A stretch of DNA of 64,000 bases from Polydactylus sextarius (GCA_016801845.1 CM028931.1:21174302-21238301), one strand, 5' to 3'; shown: positions 1 through 14,800, counted from the stretch's first letter. Notes: generated by a model from the sequence alone, not told the origin. Made by a program: numbers and translations.

Positions 1-176
1 TAATAAGATGCATCCTCTGGGGATCATGAATATCCTTGACTGTTTGGGCTCGTTCTTGTTTTCACTAAAGATATTTTAACATTTTATAGAAAAACGAGAG
101 GAGTTAGTTGTGGAGGGTGTATCCTCTGGGGAGGATGTGTCTCTCACAGTTTCACCTTGTTTTTCTTTGTCCCCAG

Positions 177-483
177 AGAGAGTATTTACCGTCTGCTGCA
201 TCAAACCACTCCAGAAAACATCAGTAAAAACTTTGAACAGTACACGATCGACCCAGCGACGCGCTACCCCAACCTCAACTCCAGCTGCGTCCGTCCTCAC
301 CAGGTCGGTCCGACGCTTCTACGTCGGTTATTATATTAAATTTATCACTTCGGGATCAATCGGTTTTAACTTCCTGTCTTTTCTTTGTTTCTTAGGTTCG
401 TCACCTTTTCATCGACGGTAAACAAGCCTCGAGTCTGGAAACGGGAGGTCCCACAAAACGATCAGCCAACCTGTCCAGAAGAG
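177..483 (+). CDS. mical2: MICAL2 exons: end of the flavin monooxygenase domain
   Basis: Two exons, 177-303 (acceptor CCCCAG, ends in phase 0) and 396-483 (ends in phase 1), separated by a 92-bp intron. The first encodes a stretch with IYRLLHQTTPEN and DPATRYPNLN, typical of the end of the MICAL monooxygenase domain. The second carries VRHLFIDGK and then a Ser/Arg/Lys-rich hinge leading to the CH domain. The FAD and NADPH binding motifs are in upstream exons that are not present here, so catalytic residues cannot be checked. The gene therefore starts before base 1. Confidence 0.9.
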
Positions 484-3400
484 GTGAGGCTAAGCTTAAC
501 GAGGCTAAGCTAGCTGTCGCTACGGTAATACACAATGTTTATTAATAGAAACTGATAAAAAAAAAAAACTAGCTAAACGGCAGCGGAGAGGCTTAGCATC
601 AAGCTAGCCGCTAGCTAGCAGGTCAGTGTCAACATTGAGCTGCTAGCCGCTAGCTAGCTGGTTAGCAGCTCAGTGTCGTTTATTGATAAACTGATTTAAA
701 AAGCAGCTTATAGTTGCTACCAAACAGGCCGTGAAAACAGCTAGCTAGCTAACTTTAGCTGGAGATACAGCGTTAGCAACAGGAACCAGGAAGAGACAGG
801 GACAAGCTAGTGGCTGGCTAGCTAGCTAGCCAGCTGGTTAGCAGCTCAACTTCTTTTATTAATAAACGTATTTAAAAACAGACAAAAGCTCCTAGCAAAC
901 AGCCTGTTGAAGCTAGCTAACTATAGCTGGAGATTTAGCATTAGTAGCAAGAACTAAGAAGAAACAGGGACATTCTAGCTGCTAGCTAGCCAACTATTAG
1001 CAGCTCAATATCATTACTAATAACCTGATTAGAAAACAGCTAAAAGTTGCTAGCAAACAGCCTGTTAAACAGCTAGCTAGATAGCTAACTAGCAAGAATC
1101 AAGAGGAAATAGGGACAAGCTAGCGGCTAGCTAGGTAGCTTGTCGCTAGCTAGTTAGCAGCTCACGTCATTTATTTATAAACAAACTAGAAAACAGCATA
1201 AAGTTTTTACCAAACATCTTGTTAAAACAGCTAGCTATCTAGCTAACTGTAGCTAGAGACTTAGCGTTAGGGATAAGCTAGCCGCTAGCTAGCTAGTCGC
1301 AGCTATATAGCAGTTGATAAATTCAAATTCAAACACAATAGAAATATAGAACAGCATGAAACAGTTAGCACGCTAGTTGTAGCTGGAAACTGGACAAGCT
1401 AGCGGCTAGCTAGCTAGCAGGTTAGCATCGACCGAACAAATCTAATTAAAATCATTTTTAGTGGCTCATGAATTAAATCAGATGACAGCGTATGTTGTAA
1501 CTTGCTACCTGAAGTTTAGTTTGAATCAACAACGTTAGCGTGAAAACCCGCATGAACAAAAGACGTGTAATTCAACCCCCCTTTTTTTTTTTTTGGAAGA
1601 GGAAACTTTATCTTATCTCAGCGAGCGGCGACACCTCATCACTCAGACAATACAAGGGGGGATGACATTACACCCGCACGAAGACCAAACAGACGCGCGT
1701 CGGCCTGTTTTTACTGCAACGATACGCTAACGAAAAGAAGCTAACGAGAAGCTAACGATGTATATAAAATGTGTGGGGACGTGTAGCGTTAAAGGGACAT
1801 TTTGAACGATTCTCACAACAGAAGTTAGTGATTTAACTAATAACTCAAGCTGTAACATACATATACTGTAGAAACATGGGCCGGTTATTAACCAGCGTTA
1901 TGGGGACATTTTTGCGTTGTGGGGACATTACGGTATTTTGTGGGTAAAATTTAACAAATCTGTACAAATTTAGCAACATTAGCTAAATGTAACAATTAAA
2001 GACAACTCAACCTATAATACACATATTATTTATACATGTACCTGATTTGAACCAACATTGTGGGGACATTATGACTTCTGAGGACATGTTGGCTAATTCT
2101 TACAACATTAGCAACTTTAGCTAGATGCTACATGTGAAAGACAATTAATTTGTGATGTACATATACTATAGTCATGACTGGGTTTTAACCAACATTGTGG
2201 GGACATTTTGGCTACTGTCATAACTTTAGCAACATTGAGCTAAATGCTACTAATTAAATGGCTAAAAGAAGCTAATTAGCGTCCATCGCTAACGTCTTGT
2301 TCGTCCACAGAGTCGGAGGTCCGTCCCAGCCGCCTGCTGACCTGGTGTCAGAAACAAACTCGCGGTTACCGCGGCGTCGACGTCACCAACCTGACGTCAT
2401 CGTGGAGAAGCGGCCTGGCGCTCTGCGCTCTCATCCACCGCCAGCGGCCCGAGCTGATGTGAGAACAAACCTCCGTGTTAAATTCATAAAGCAATAAATT
2501 AACATATTTATTATGACGTCATCTTGTTCTTTTCCCGCCGCAGCGACTACGAGTCTTTAAACGAAGAAGACGCGGCGTCCAACAACCAGCTGGCGTTCGA
2601 CGTGGCCGAGAGAGAGTTCGGTATCCAGCCGGTGACCACGGGGAAGGAGATGGCGGCGGAGGCGGAGCCTGACAAGCTGCTCATGGTCCTTTACCTGTCC
2701 AAGTTCTACGAGGCGTTCAGGAACTCGCCTGTCGACAACGGTCAGTGATGATGCACCAGTGATTTCTGTTTGTACACGTTTGACTTGTAACCGTCGTCAT
2801 GGCGACAGTTTGCCGTCATGAGGACACTTGACATCTCAACTTTATAGGGACTTACTGCGTTAAATGATTATTGTGATGAAGCTTAACAGACGTGAAATGA
2901 TAAGTTGAGTTTATTGTATATATTCTATAAGTGTGTCTGTATACAACCTGCATTATAGGGACATTTGGTTTTATGAGGACATTATGTTCTTGTGAGGACA
3001 TTATGGGGACTCAGTGATAGTGTCAGTGTTAAAACATGATGTAGTAGAGTTATAATATAACTAACTATATTTTAAATATTGTGTGTCTGTGCACAACCTG
3101 GTTTGTGGGGACATTTGGTTTTATGAGGACATTTGACGTCTTTAGGACATAATGATGTTATGAGGACATTATGGACACTTACAGTATTATTTAATTACCG
3201 GGACATGATATAACAAAGTTACCGTAACAACTTAACGTATATTTTAACTGTTTTGTAACAGTGTGTCTGTGTACAACCTGGATTATGGGGACGTTTGGTT
3301 TTATGAGGACATTTGACTTCTTGAGGACATTTTGGTGTTGTGAGGACATTATTGGGACATGATAAAATGGAGCCTTAATTCATAATCAAATCTACATTTA

Positions 3401-6400
3401 AAGTAGTTTGTATAAGTGTGTCTGTGTACAACCTGCATTGTGGGGACGTTTGGTTTTATGAGGACATTTTCTTCTAAAGACATTTGATGTCATGGGGACT
3501 CATGTTGTATATTTATTGATATATGATATTATAGAGACTTAATATAATAACTCAGTGGATATTTTATGTGATGTGTATTAGTGTGTCTGTGTGTTACCAT
3601 CGTTATGGGGACGTTTGACATTATGAGGACATGAAGTATTTGAGGACATAATAGAGACTGACAGGATGTTTTGATTAGTGTTATATAGTTTAATGGAGAT
3701 TTAATGTGATGACTCAGTCTGTATTGTACATTTTGTAAAATTGTGTCTGTGTACAACCTGCATTGTGGGGACATTTGGTTTTATGAGGACATTTGACTTC
3801 TTGAGGACATTAATAGAACTCATATTATCATAATTATAGAGACATGATATAATAGAAACGTATAAATATATCTCAATGGTTTTGAAGATTTTACATAAAT
3901 GTGTTTGTGTACAAGCAGCGTTATGGGGACATTTGGTTTTGTGAGGACATTTTGCAAATAAGGACATTTGACGTATTGAGGACATCATGGGGACTAATAG
4001 AAGTGAGCAGGACACAGTATGATGGAGACTTTTATTCATAATCAAGTGTATATATTAATAATTTGGTAAAAGTGTCTGTGTACAACCTGCATTATAGGGA
4101 CCTTTTGTTTTATGGGGACAATTGACATCTTTAGGATATAATGATGTTGTGAGGACATTATGGAGACTTATATTATTATATAATTGTTGGGACATAATAT
4201 AACAAAGTTGTCATAGTAACTTAATGTACATTTTAATCATTTCATAAAAGTGTGTCTGTGTATAACCTACATTATAGGGACCTTTTAGTTTTATGAGGAC
4301 ATTTGACTTGTTGACACATTGTTCTTGTTAGGACAGTATATTGACTCATAGTGTTAGTGTCAGTGTTAAAACGTGATGTAATAGAGTTTTAATATGATAA
4401 TTAAGTATATTTTGAGTATTTTCTACAAGTGTGTCTGTGTACAACCTGCACTGTGGGGACATTTGGTTTTATGAGGACCTTTGACATCATAAGGACATTT
4501 TATTGTTTTGAGGACATTATGAGGACTCCTAGTATTATATAATTATTATGAAATAGCATAATACACACTTAAAGGTCATATCTTATGCATTTTGTTAAAG
4601 TGTGTCTGTGTACAACCTGCATTATGGGGACATTTGGTTTTATGAGGACCTTTACTGTCTTTAGGACATTAATGTGAGGACATTATAAGGCCTTGGTGTC
4701 TATTCGGATGATGTATAACAGACACATGAAGTGATAATATTTTATTATATGTTAAATATTCCGTGTATGTGTGTCTGTGTAAAACCTGCATTATGGGGAC
4801 ATTTAGCATTGTGAGGACATTTACAATCTGAGGACATTTTGTTTTTGTGAAGACATCACAGGGTCTCATGTTGTTGTATAGTTGTGGGACATGATTTAAT
4901 GGAGACTTATAATGATAATTTAATGTGTGTTTTAAATATTTTATACTAGTATGTCTGTGTACAACCTGCATTGTGGGGACATTTGGTTTTATGAGGACCA
5001 GGACATTTTTGGTTTATTGGGGATATTTCAGTGTCATGGGGACATTTTGGCTCATCATCATAACTTAATATATATGTACTTCTATAAATATAATTATTAT
5101 AGGATCTGGTTTTTAACCATCCTTGTGGGGACATTTTGACTTATGGGGACATTTCTGTGTTTCTTGACTAAAGTGGCACAATGGGGACGTTTTAGTGTCT
5201 TGGGGACGTTTTTTAAGGCCGTTTCAAAGTGGATCGAGCTGTTTAGAGCATATAAACATTTAATGCTATGCTAACCGCTAACACGTAGCAGCTAACTGAC
5301 GTGACGTTTCTCTTCCAGGTGTAAAAGAACCAGATGAAAACAGTGAATCTCATTCGTCTAAAACCAACAACAAAGTGACGACGGTGTCTCAGCCCAGGAA
5401 GAGGATCCCCAGGGTAACGGCTCTTTAAGTCTCGAGGTTCTGTTCGTCTGATCATGATTAGTTTATAAACGTTTCTCTGTTTTACTGTGAAACAGGAAGA
5501 TCAAACGACGGACGACGATTCAATCAACAAGAGAAGAAGAAAGGGGAACAACTACCTCAACGAGGTTCGATCACCACACGTGACCACGTGCTGATAAAAC
5601 CTGATTGAATCACTAACTCGTCCTCGTCTGTCGCCTCCTCCAGTTGTCTTGTCACAGTGCGCTCCCTGCTGGCGAGGACGGGGAACTGCGAGAGAACAAG
5701 GTTCGCTCCATGGCGACGCAGCTTCTCGCCAAGTTCGAGGAAAACTCGGCGCCGACGGCGAAGACGAGAAGCAAAGTGAGAAAAGATGATTTAAAGACGA
5801 TTTTTTTTTTTTAAACGATAATAACATTTAGCGTTATGGTCTATTTTAGCCTTTAGCATGATGGTCACATGTAGCTTTTATCATTAGCATGTAGCGTCAC
5901 GGTCATATTCAATGTTTAGCGTTACGGTTGCTTTTAGCATTTAGCGGTTAGCATCGTAGTCACAGTTAGCCTTTAGTGTTTCAGTTGCACTTAACGGTTA
6001 GCGTTGCGGTCACATTTAGCAGTTAGTGTTGATGTCATGGTTAGTCTTTAGTGTTTCGGTCACACTTAGCAGTTAGTATTGTGGTCACAGTTAGCGGTTA
6101 GCGTTGTGGTCACAGTTAGCGGTTAGCGCACAGTTAGCGGTCGCTGCGTCACAGTTAGCCTTAGTATTGTTTTCACAGTTACGGTTAGCGTTAGTCACAG
6201 CGTTAGCGTTATGTCACAGTTAGTGGTTAGCAGTTAGTATTGTGGTCACAGTTAGCCTTAGCGTTGCGGTCAGTGTTTTAGTTACACTTAGCATTGTGGT
6301 CACAGTTAGCGTTGTCACAGTTAGCACAGTTAGCAGTTAGCGTGGTCACAGTTAGCGTTAGCGTTGCAGTCACAGTTAGCGGTTAGCGCCAGGGTCACAG

Positions 6401-9400
6401 TTAGCGGTTAGCGCTATGGGTCACGTTTAGCCTTTAGTGTTTTAGTTACACTTAGCATTGTGGTCACAGTTAGCCTTTAGTGTTTCGATTGCAGTTACCG
6501 TGGTCACGGTTAGCGGTTAGCGTTGCGGTCACAGTTAGCAGTTAGCGTTGTGGTCACAGTTAGCGGTTAGCGTTGTGGTCACAGTTAGCGGTTAGCGTTG
6601 TGGTCACAGTTAGCAGTTAGTATTGTGGTCACAGTTAGCGGTTAGCGTTGTGGTCACAGTTAGCGGTTAGCGTTGTGGTCACAGTTAGCGGTTAGCGTTG
6701 CGGTCACAGTTAGCCTTTAGTGTTTTAGTTACACTTAGCATTGTGGTCACAGTTAGCGGTTAGCGTTGCGGTCACAGTTAGCGGTTAGCGTTGTGGTCAC
6801 AGTTAGCAGTTAGTATTGTGGTCACAGTTAGCGGTTAGTGTTTTAGTTACACAGTTAGCATTTAGCGCGTTGTCACAGTTAGCCTTTAGTGTTTTAGTTA
6901 CACTTAGCATTGTGGTCACAGTTAGCGGTTAGCGTTGCGGTCACAGTTAGCGGTTAGCGTTGCGGTCACAGTTAGCCTTTAGTATTGTTCTTTTAGCGTT
7001 CACAGTTAGCGTTTAGCGTTGCACACTTTAGCCTTTATCTTTTCTTTCATCGCTTTCGCTTTCCTTCCTTCCTTTTCCTTCCTTTTTTCCTTCCTTTTCC
7101 TTCCTTCCTTCCTTCCTTCCTTCAGTCCTCGTCTCCTTCCTCTTCTCCTCTTCCTCCCTCAGACGAGGAGGAGGAGGAAGTAGAAGAAGAAAAGCAGGAA
7201 GTAGAAAACCCTCGTTTTGCGAAGCCTAAAGAGCCTCCTCCTCCTCCTCCTCCTCCTCTTCCTCTTCGCCCAAAGTGGCAGGTAAACTTCCTCCGTCGTC
7301 ACTTCCTGTTTCTTCTCTTTCATGAGACTTTTATTTTCTTAAACTTCCACTTCCTGTTCCAGCCGTCCGTCTACCTCCGTCTCCTGGAGAACAAACCTCC
7401 CGTCTCCTCCAGTCGTTCTCCGTCTCCTCCACGTCCGTTAGATCCTCCCGGTCCCGACCCCGACCGCCGCCGCTACCCACAATGCACCTCTCCCGACCTC
7501 AGCCCAGAACTTCCCGCCCAGAACCGAGCGGACAAAGTGTTTTCTAGGAAGTCGATCAAAGAACGAGCCGAGCTCCTGTCGTCCATGTTTCCTGGATCAA
7601 ACAAACTCGTCCGTGTTTCTTCTTCTACTGTCGATCATCAGGTTGATTATTGATTCATTAATGAATAAAATGACAATTAAAATATAAAACGACAGTTAAA
7701 TTTGATGAAATATGGGTTTTAATATTAATATTCTGAGTTATTTTAATTTAAGTAACAATAAAAATATGATAAATAAAACTAAATAAATAAAAATTAATAC
7801 AGTAAATTTAATAAATCAATAAAAATTGGCACATTAATATAATATAACTGATATATTTATTATTTGAATTCATAATAAATTATTATTATTATATATATAA
7901 ACCAGATAAAATACTAGAACTTATTTTATATACAATTATGTGATATTTATATATATTATTACTAATATATTGATCTAATAATTTATTGTTTTATTGTTGA
8001 TTCAACAAAATATAAATAATTTAATAAAAAATACAAAAAAAAAAATCAAACAAATTTAATAAACAAAATTATTTCCACTTGTTACAGTCGTCAATAATAA
8101 TAATATTAATATTAATAATAATATTAATAATAATATTAATAATAATATTAATATAACCCTGAATAATAAATCATATTCGTGTATAAAAGTTTTAAAAATA
8201 CAAATTAACCAAATATTTTTTACGTGAAATCAAAACATTCTAAAGATAAACTACTATTAATTAATTAATTCAAAATAATTTATTTGAAAAAATTGATTAA
8301 AAAAAAATCTGCAAATTTTGTGTTGATTTGTTTTATTATGTATATTTACATTTATTATTATTTTTAATTATTTTTCTATGTCGTTCAGCGTCTGAAGACG
8401 ATGAATATAAATATTAATTATAATAATTTTAATTTATTAATAAATATAATGTTAAATATAAATTATCTAAATATAATAAAATATCAGATTATAATCAATG
8501 TAAATAAGATTTAGATAATTAATAAAATATATAGTGTTTTATATATTTTAAGTATTTTATTTTATTTATATTTTATTTATATTTATATTTTATTTTATTT
8601 TAGTATAAGTATTTTAAAAATTAATTTATATAATAATAATAATAATAATAAAATGATAATAAATATAACCAATAACATGTTCTATACTTAATAATAAATA
8701 TAAATATTTTAAAAATTAGTTTATATAATAATAATAATAATAAAAAACAAATCAAATAAAAATAAAATCAAACTTTCATCGTTTTGTTCTTCTCAGTCTA
8801 ATTTCTCTTTGACTCTTTTTGTCTGTAGGTGGAAGTTTCTACCTCTTCTCCATCTTCTCCTCCTCACCTCCACCTTCATCTTCCTCCTCCTCCATCTTCT
8901 CCTCCTCCTCCTCCTCCTTCATCTTCTCCTCCTCCTCCTCCATCCCTCCTCCTCCTCCTCCTCCTCCTCCTCCCGTCTCCTCCATCTTTCCCGTCGTCGT
9001 CGTTCATCCCGTCCCTGATCCAGCGGCTCAGTCCGGTTTCTCGTCCGTCTCGTCTCCAAAGACCCAGAAAGCGTCTCCGTCTCTTTCCGTCTCGTCTCCG
9101 CTTCCTGTTTCTCTTCGACGCGAAACGTCGACGAATAATCGAGACGAGACGGAGACGAACCGACGGTCGATCAGCGAGCGTGAGGAGGTAACGGTTCATC
9201 TGATTTATCACCATATGAAACGTGAAAAAATAACAAAAATATTTTAAAAATATTTAAAAGAATATTGTTGTGAATAAAAATTAAAATAAATAAGAAAAAT
9301 ATTTTTTATACCTAAAAAAAAATTGCAAAAATTTTTCAAAAACAAATTTTAATAAATATTTTTGTGGTTCATTTAGTCCAGTGGGATTTGTCCTCTTGAA

Positions 9401-11851
9401 CCAAATCCAGCCCAAAAATCGGTCGTTCGCTCCGACAGTTGTCCAACCGGAGTCCCCAGTTACATTAAAGAGGTACAAGCTAACGCTAACGCTAACGCTA
9501 ACACCTCTTCATTCGTTTCCATCTTTCCTTCTTTTCTGACTCTTCTCTCGTTTCCGTTTCCCTCCATGTCTTTTCTTCCGACACTTTTTTTTTTTTCTCC
9601 GTTCGCCGTTAACGTTAACGCTAACGCTAACGTTAGCGTACGGTCGGAAAGGTATCGTCGGCTATAGACGCTAAAGCTCAGATGTTGGCCATCCTCTATG
9701 AAACCGACCACAGGCCGAGTACCAACCCGGTAAGATGCACGTGTGGAACCAGGAGTTTGAGTTTTGCTGTTTTTTTTTTTTTTTTTTTACCTGTGTTTTT
9801 AGCAGTTCAAGCTAATGCTAACAGGCTAATCTGCAGTGTTGCTAGCTTAATCTCGTGTTTAACCACTGCTTGCGAGTTGTTTTTAAAGTTTGCGGCATAA
9901 AAAACAAAGTGTGGTTTTATGACTAACTTGTTTGTTTGGGACTTTTGGACTTGTTTACACTTTGATAACACTCGTAGGACTGGAAGTGTACCGCCAATAA
10001 ACAGTAGAAGAAGAAGCTCTGCCAATCACAGGACACTTCTAAGAAACAGTAGAAGAAGAGAAACAGAAAAAGTTCTGCCAAGTTCTGAATTCCTCCAATT
10101 AATAGTAGAAGAAGAAGAGAAAGAAAAAGTGCCTCCAAGCCAGAAATACCTCCAATAAACAGTAGAAGAAGAGAAGGGGAAAAAAAAAAACTGCTTCCAA
10201 ACACAGACTACCTCCATTAAGTAGTAGAAGAAGAAAATCAGAAAAGCACCTGCAGTCACAGGACACCTCCAATAAATAGTAGAAGAAGAAAACAAAAGGA
10301 AAAAGTTGTGCCAAATTTGAAATACCTCCAAAAAACAGTAGAAGAAGAAAAGAACATGACAAAGTCCTCCCAACCATCGACTACCTCCAATAAACAGTAG
10401 AAGAAGAAGCTCTGCCAATCACAGGACACTTCTAAGAAACAGTAGAAGAAGAGAAACCAACAAAAAAGTGCTGCCAAGTTCTAAATACCTCCATTAAATA
10501 GTAGAAGAAGAGAAACAGAAAAGCACCTGCAATCACAGGACACCTCCAATAAATAGTAGAAGAAGAAAACAAAGGAAAAACTGCTTCCAATTGCAGGATA
10601 CCTCCAAATAACAGTGAAGAAGAAGAGAACATGACAAAGTCCTCCCAACCATCGACTACCTCCAATAAACAGTAGAAGAAGACACCGACACCAACACCAA
10701 TGCTTACAGATATAAATGTACCGTAAAATCTTTTTTTTTCTTTCCTTTTCGTCAGTGCGTGGTACGTAAAGATTTCCCGTCCGGACTCGGCGGCAGCGAC
10801 ATCTGCCACTTCTGCGCTAAAAGAGTTTACGTGATGGAGCGGCTCAGCGCCGAGGGCTTCTTCTTCCACCGCGAATGTTTCCGATGCGACGTCTGTAAAT
10901 GCACCTTACGTCTGGGAGGACACACCTTCGACTCGCGGGAGGGTACGTTTGATTCGTATTTAGATTTTCTACGCAACCTTGACGTTCGATTAAACTTTAT
11001 CTTCTTGAATTCGCAGCTAAGTTCTTCTGTAAGATGCATTACGCTCAGCGTCAGTCCAACTCTCACGGAGGCAGATTCAGAAGGCGACTGGTAAGAAACT
11101 ATAACCTAAATAACAGCAACAGCTGCTGTGCTTACATGCTAACAGTTAGCTTACATGCTAACAGTTAGCTTACATGCTAACAGTTAGCTTATGTGCTAAC
11201 AGTTAGCTGACACGCTAACATTTAGCTTACGTGCTAACAGTTAGCTTACATGCTAACAGTTAGCTTACATGCTAACAGTTAGCTTATGTGCTAACAGTTA
11301 GCTGACACGCTAACATTTAGCTTACGTGCTAACAGTTAGTTGCCGAGCTAACAGTTAGCTGACATGCTAACAGTTAGCTGACGTGCTAACAGTGCTTATT
11401 TGCTAACAGTTAGCTTACGCACTAACATTTAGCTTACGTGTTAACAGTTAGCTTACGTGCTAACGGTGAGCTTACATGCTAACAGTTAGCTGACACACTA
11501 ACAGTTAGCTGACATGCTAACAGTGCTTATGTGCTAACAGTTAGCTTATATGCTAACAGTCAGCTTACGTGCTAAAAGTTAGTTGACCTGCTAACAGTTT
11601 GCTTACGTCCTAATAGTTAGCTTACATGCTAACAGTTAGCTGGCACGCTAACAGCGCTTATGTGCTAACAGTTAGCTTACATCCTAACAGTTAGCTTATG
11701 TGCTAACTGTTAGCTTACGTGCTAACTGTTAGCGTGTCAGCTAACAGTTAGCTTATGTGCTAACAGTTAGCTTAACTAGCGTACGTTTTCCTTCAGGACG
11801 ACCAAACCCGCGTCTCTCCCTCGTCGCTGGACGGCGGGAGCTTCTCTGCGA

Positions 11852-11882
<31 letters not shown>

Positions 11883-14800
11883 GGCGGCGGCGCTCCACCC
11901 TCCAGGTACCCTGGTTTCGTTGCTTAGACGCGGCCTGAGCCGGGCCGTGTTTGTGTTGCCCCGGCGACTGTCGGAGAGTGTGTGTGAGTGTGTGGCGTCC
12001 GTCCGCTCCCACGTCCGGACCCACTCGCAGGACTACGTGTTCCTGTACGAGCTGCTGAGTCTCGGGGGCCCGCTGCTCTGCATGATGCACGAGGTGCTCG
12101 GACAGATGTACCTGGAGCACCAGCTGGTCCCGCGGGTCCAACACCACCTCACATAAAGAAAAGTGACGTTTGTCATTTTATTTTGACTCGTTCCAGGTTA
12201 TAGACTCCACCCAAACTTATAAAACACTCATTAAACTTCATTAATTGACTTTAAAACACCTTAAACAATCAGTTTATTTGATCAAAAATCAATAAAATTG
12301 ATCTTTAATAACCTGGAACTCGTCTTCTCGACTGTTTGTTTCGTTTCACTAAAACTAAAAGTGTGTTTTGCTGCTGCAGCTTAACTCGGCACCAGAGATG
12401 TGCAATGGAAATGCCAAAACAGTATTATTAGTATTAATATGACGAGAGTTTCAGGAAATAATTTCACCCAAATTTAGCTTTTTGTTATTTTTGTTTTTGT
12501 TTTTTGTTTTTTTCTGGACTGTTTTTTTTTTTTTTTGCTGAAACTAGACCAAAAGCAGCCTTATCTAGAATGTATAAAACAAATAAAATTAATAATTATA
12601 ATTAATAAAAGACAGAAATATTTCACATTGTTGTTTATTTTGTTTATTTTTTTCTGTTGCCATATTGTTTTTTTTTTTTTTTTTGTCTCAGCAACAATTT
12701 TTTTTTAATCTGTGATTTATTTATTTTTTATTGATTTCTTTTTTTTTTTTAAGTAAATTCGGATTGTTTTTTTCCAATTATTTTTATTTATTTTTTTGCT
12801 GAAAATTTCACATTGTTGTTTAGTTTTGATTTATTTTTATTTTATATATGTTGTAATTGCACTGTTAAAGTTTTGTGCTTTATTCTAATTTTTTTTTTTT
12901 AATTTAATTTAATTTTTTTTCTTCCCATTTTTCCATTTTCACCTTCTTCTTCATCACATCTCATTCAATCTTTTACCTTTAAATATTAATTTTCTTGTGT
13001 TTTGTTCACTTCGTTTCGTTCAGTCTGTTTCAAGTTTCCAATGCTGCATCCTGATTGGCTGATTCCTGCCGGTGGGGAAGGTGATGATTGGCCGGCTTCA
13101 AGTCTTTATTTTTTTTTTTTATTTTTTTTTTTTTCCATTGGCTGCCTTTTGTTGCCCTAACGGACACATTAACCAATCACAAACGAGCATGAGTCTTGAG
13201 TACGGCATGCTAACGCTAAATGTTACATCTCAGGAAAAATCAAAAAAACAAATGGTGCTAATGCTAAGGCTAGCGCTAATTTTGTTGAACGGACGTCAAT
13301 AATTTAGTTTATTGTAACAAATTCTTCAAAAATATCAAACAAAACTCTGATTTCTGATCTTTTTTCTTAAAACCCAGACCAGTTCCTGCTACGCTATTAA
13401 GCTAACTTTCTATTTAGCCATGCTAGCAGTTAGCCAGGCCACTATTTTGGTTCAAAATATAATATCAACTCTACTTTAGCTCAACCTATCATTTAGCCTT
13501 TAATTTTACATCTCGAATAGTGACGACGTTCCCAGCAACCTTAGCTACAAGTCATGTTTAGTGCTAATTAGCAATGCTAGCATAGCAAGACATTGTGACC
13601 AAGTTAAACGTGTGTTTTAAACACTAAAATGTTAGCATCACAGTGCTGCTAGCATGATTGTAGAGTCTCTCGGTTCAGTCGGAACAAATGCGAAACAAAC
13701 TTTTTGCCTCATGTAGCTCGCGAGTATTAGCCGGCTATGCTAGCAACATCCGTATAAGTCTAGAAAATACTATCACCCTTCGTTAGCTCAGCTTTTCCTT
13801 TAGCTTCTAGCTTGACCAACTTGAATAGCTCATGTCATGTTAGCTTAGCTACACGTCATGTTTAGCGCTAAATAAAAAAAAAGCTAGCTAGCATAACGAG
13901 ACTTTATGATTAAGTTGAACTTAATATTTTTTAAACATCAAAGTGTTAGCATCACAGCCCTGCTAGCATGATTTTATGGCCTTACGTTTATTTCAAACCA
14001 AATAGGAAGCACATTTTTGCCTCATGTTTGCACGTTAGCCAGCTATGCTAGCAACTGCCGTTTTAGTCCAAAACATAATATAACGTCATGTTTAGCGCTA
14101 ATTTGCGAATGCTAGCAAACCAAAACTTAAAACCGAAATCGGCCCTAAGGTGAAAATACCGTCTTCTTAATATTAGCATGTTAGCATCAAAGTGTCGCTA
14201 GTTCTAACAAACCAATTTTTGCCTTCCGTTAGCCGACTATGCTATCTGCCACATGTTATTCCAGAACATAATATTTCATCATATTTAGTGCTAATTAGCA
14301 AATGCTAACATGCCAAAACGGAAAACGGAAATTGTAGCTAAAGTGAACATTGTGTTCTCTATATATTAGCATGTTAGCATTATAGTGCTGCTAGCTTTAC
14401 CCAGCACATTTTTGCCTCATGTTAGCGCGTTAGCCAGCTATGCTAGCTTGTTGCACATTACTGCTAGCTAGTTAGCTTTAACGTCTTTTAAGTTTGGATG
14501 TTTTTGCCACCGAACAAAATTAAAAAAAAAAAAATCCAACGTAGAGGTTTTGTCGGAAACTGCACGTTGTTGCGCTAACACCACTAACACTCATGTTGTG
14601 CTGTGTTCCCCTTTAACCTCGCTAACACCAAACATCCATCTTCTTCTCAGGCCCCGTTTGACAGTAACGTTTGTCCCCACGTGTCTGTGGTCTGTCTGTG
14701 GTCCCCTCTGTTTCAGACGGACGCCCAGAAACCATCTCCAGATCTCTGTCATGTACCTCCTAAAACTTCGGCCGGTAGCCCGATCAATCGCAGATTTTTT

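Noticed and set aside
3529..5139. Several minus-strand ORFs with shared His/Cys-rich peptides
   Set aside because: All arise from the same 170-bp tandem unit; each ends when the unit drifts.
8809..9247. Poly-Pro/Leu/Ser ORFs across the TCC run
   Set aside because: Open in several frames because of the repeat. The continuous frame through MICAL2 is kept by starting the exon at 9032.
9923..10869. Leu/Phe-rich minus-strand ORFs resembling membrane proteins
   Set aside because: Produced by antisense GAAGAA repeats in an intron; no independent gene signals.
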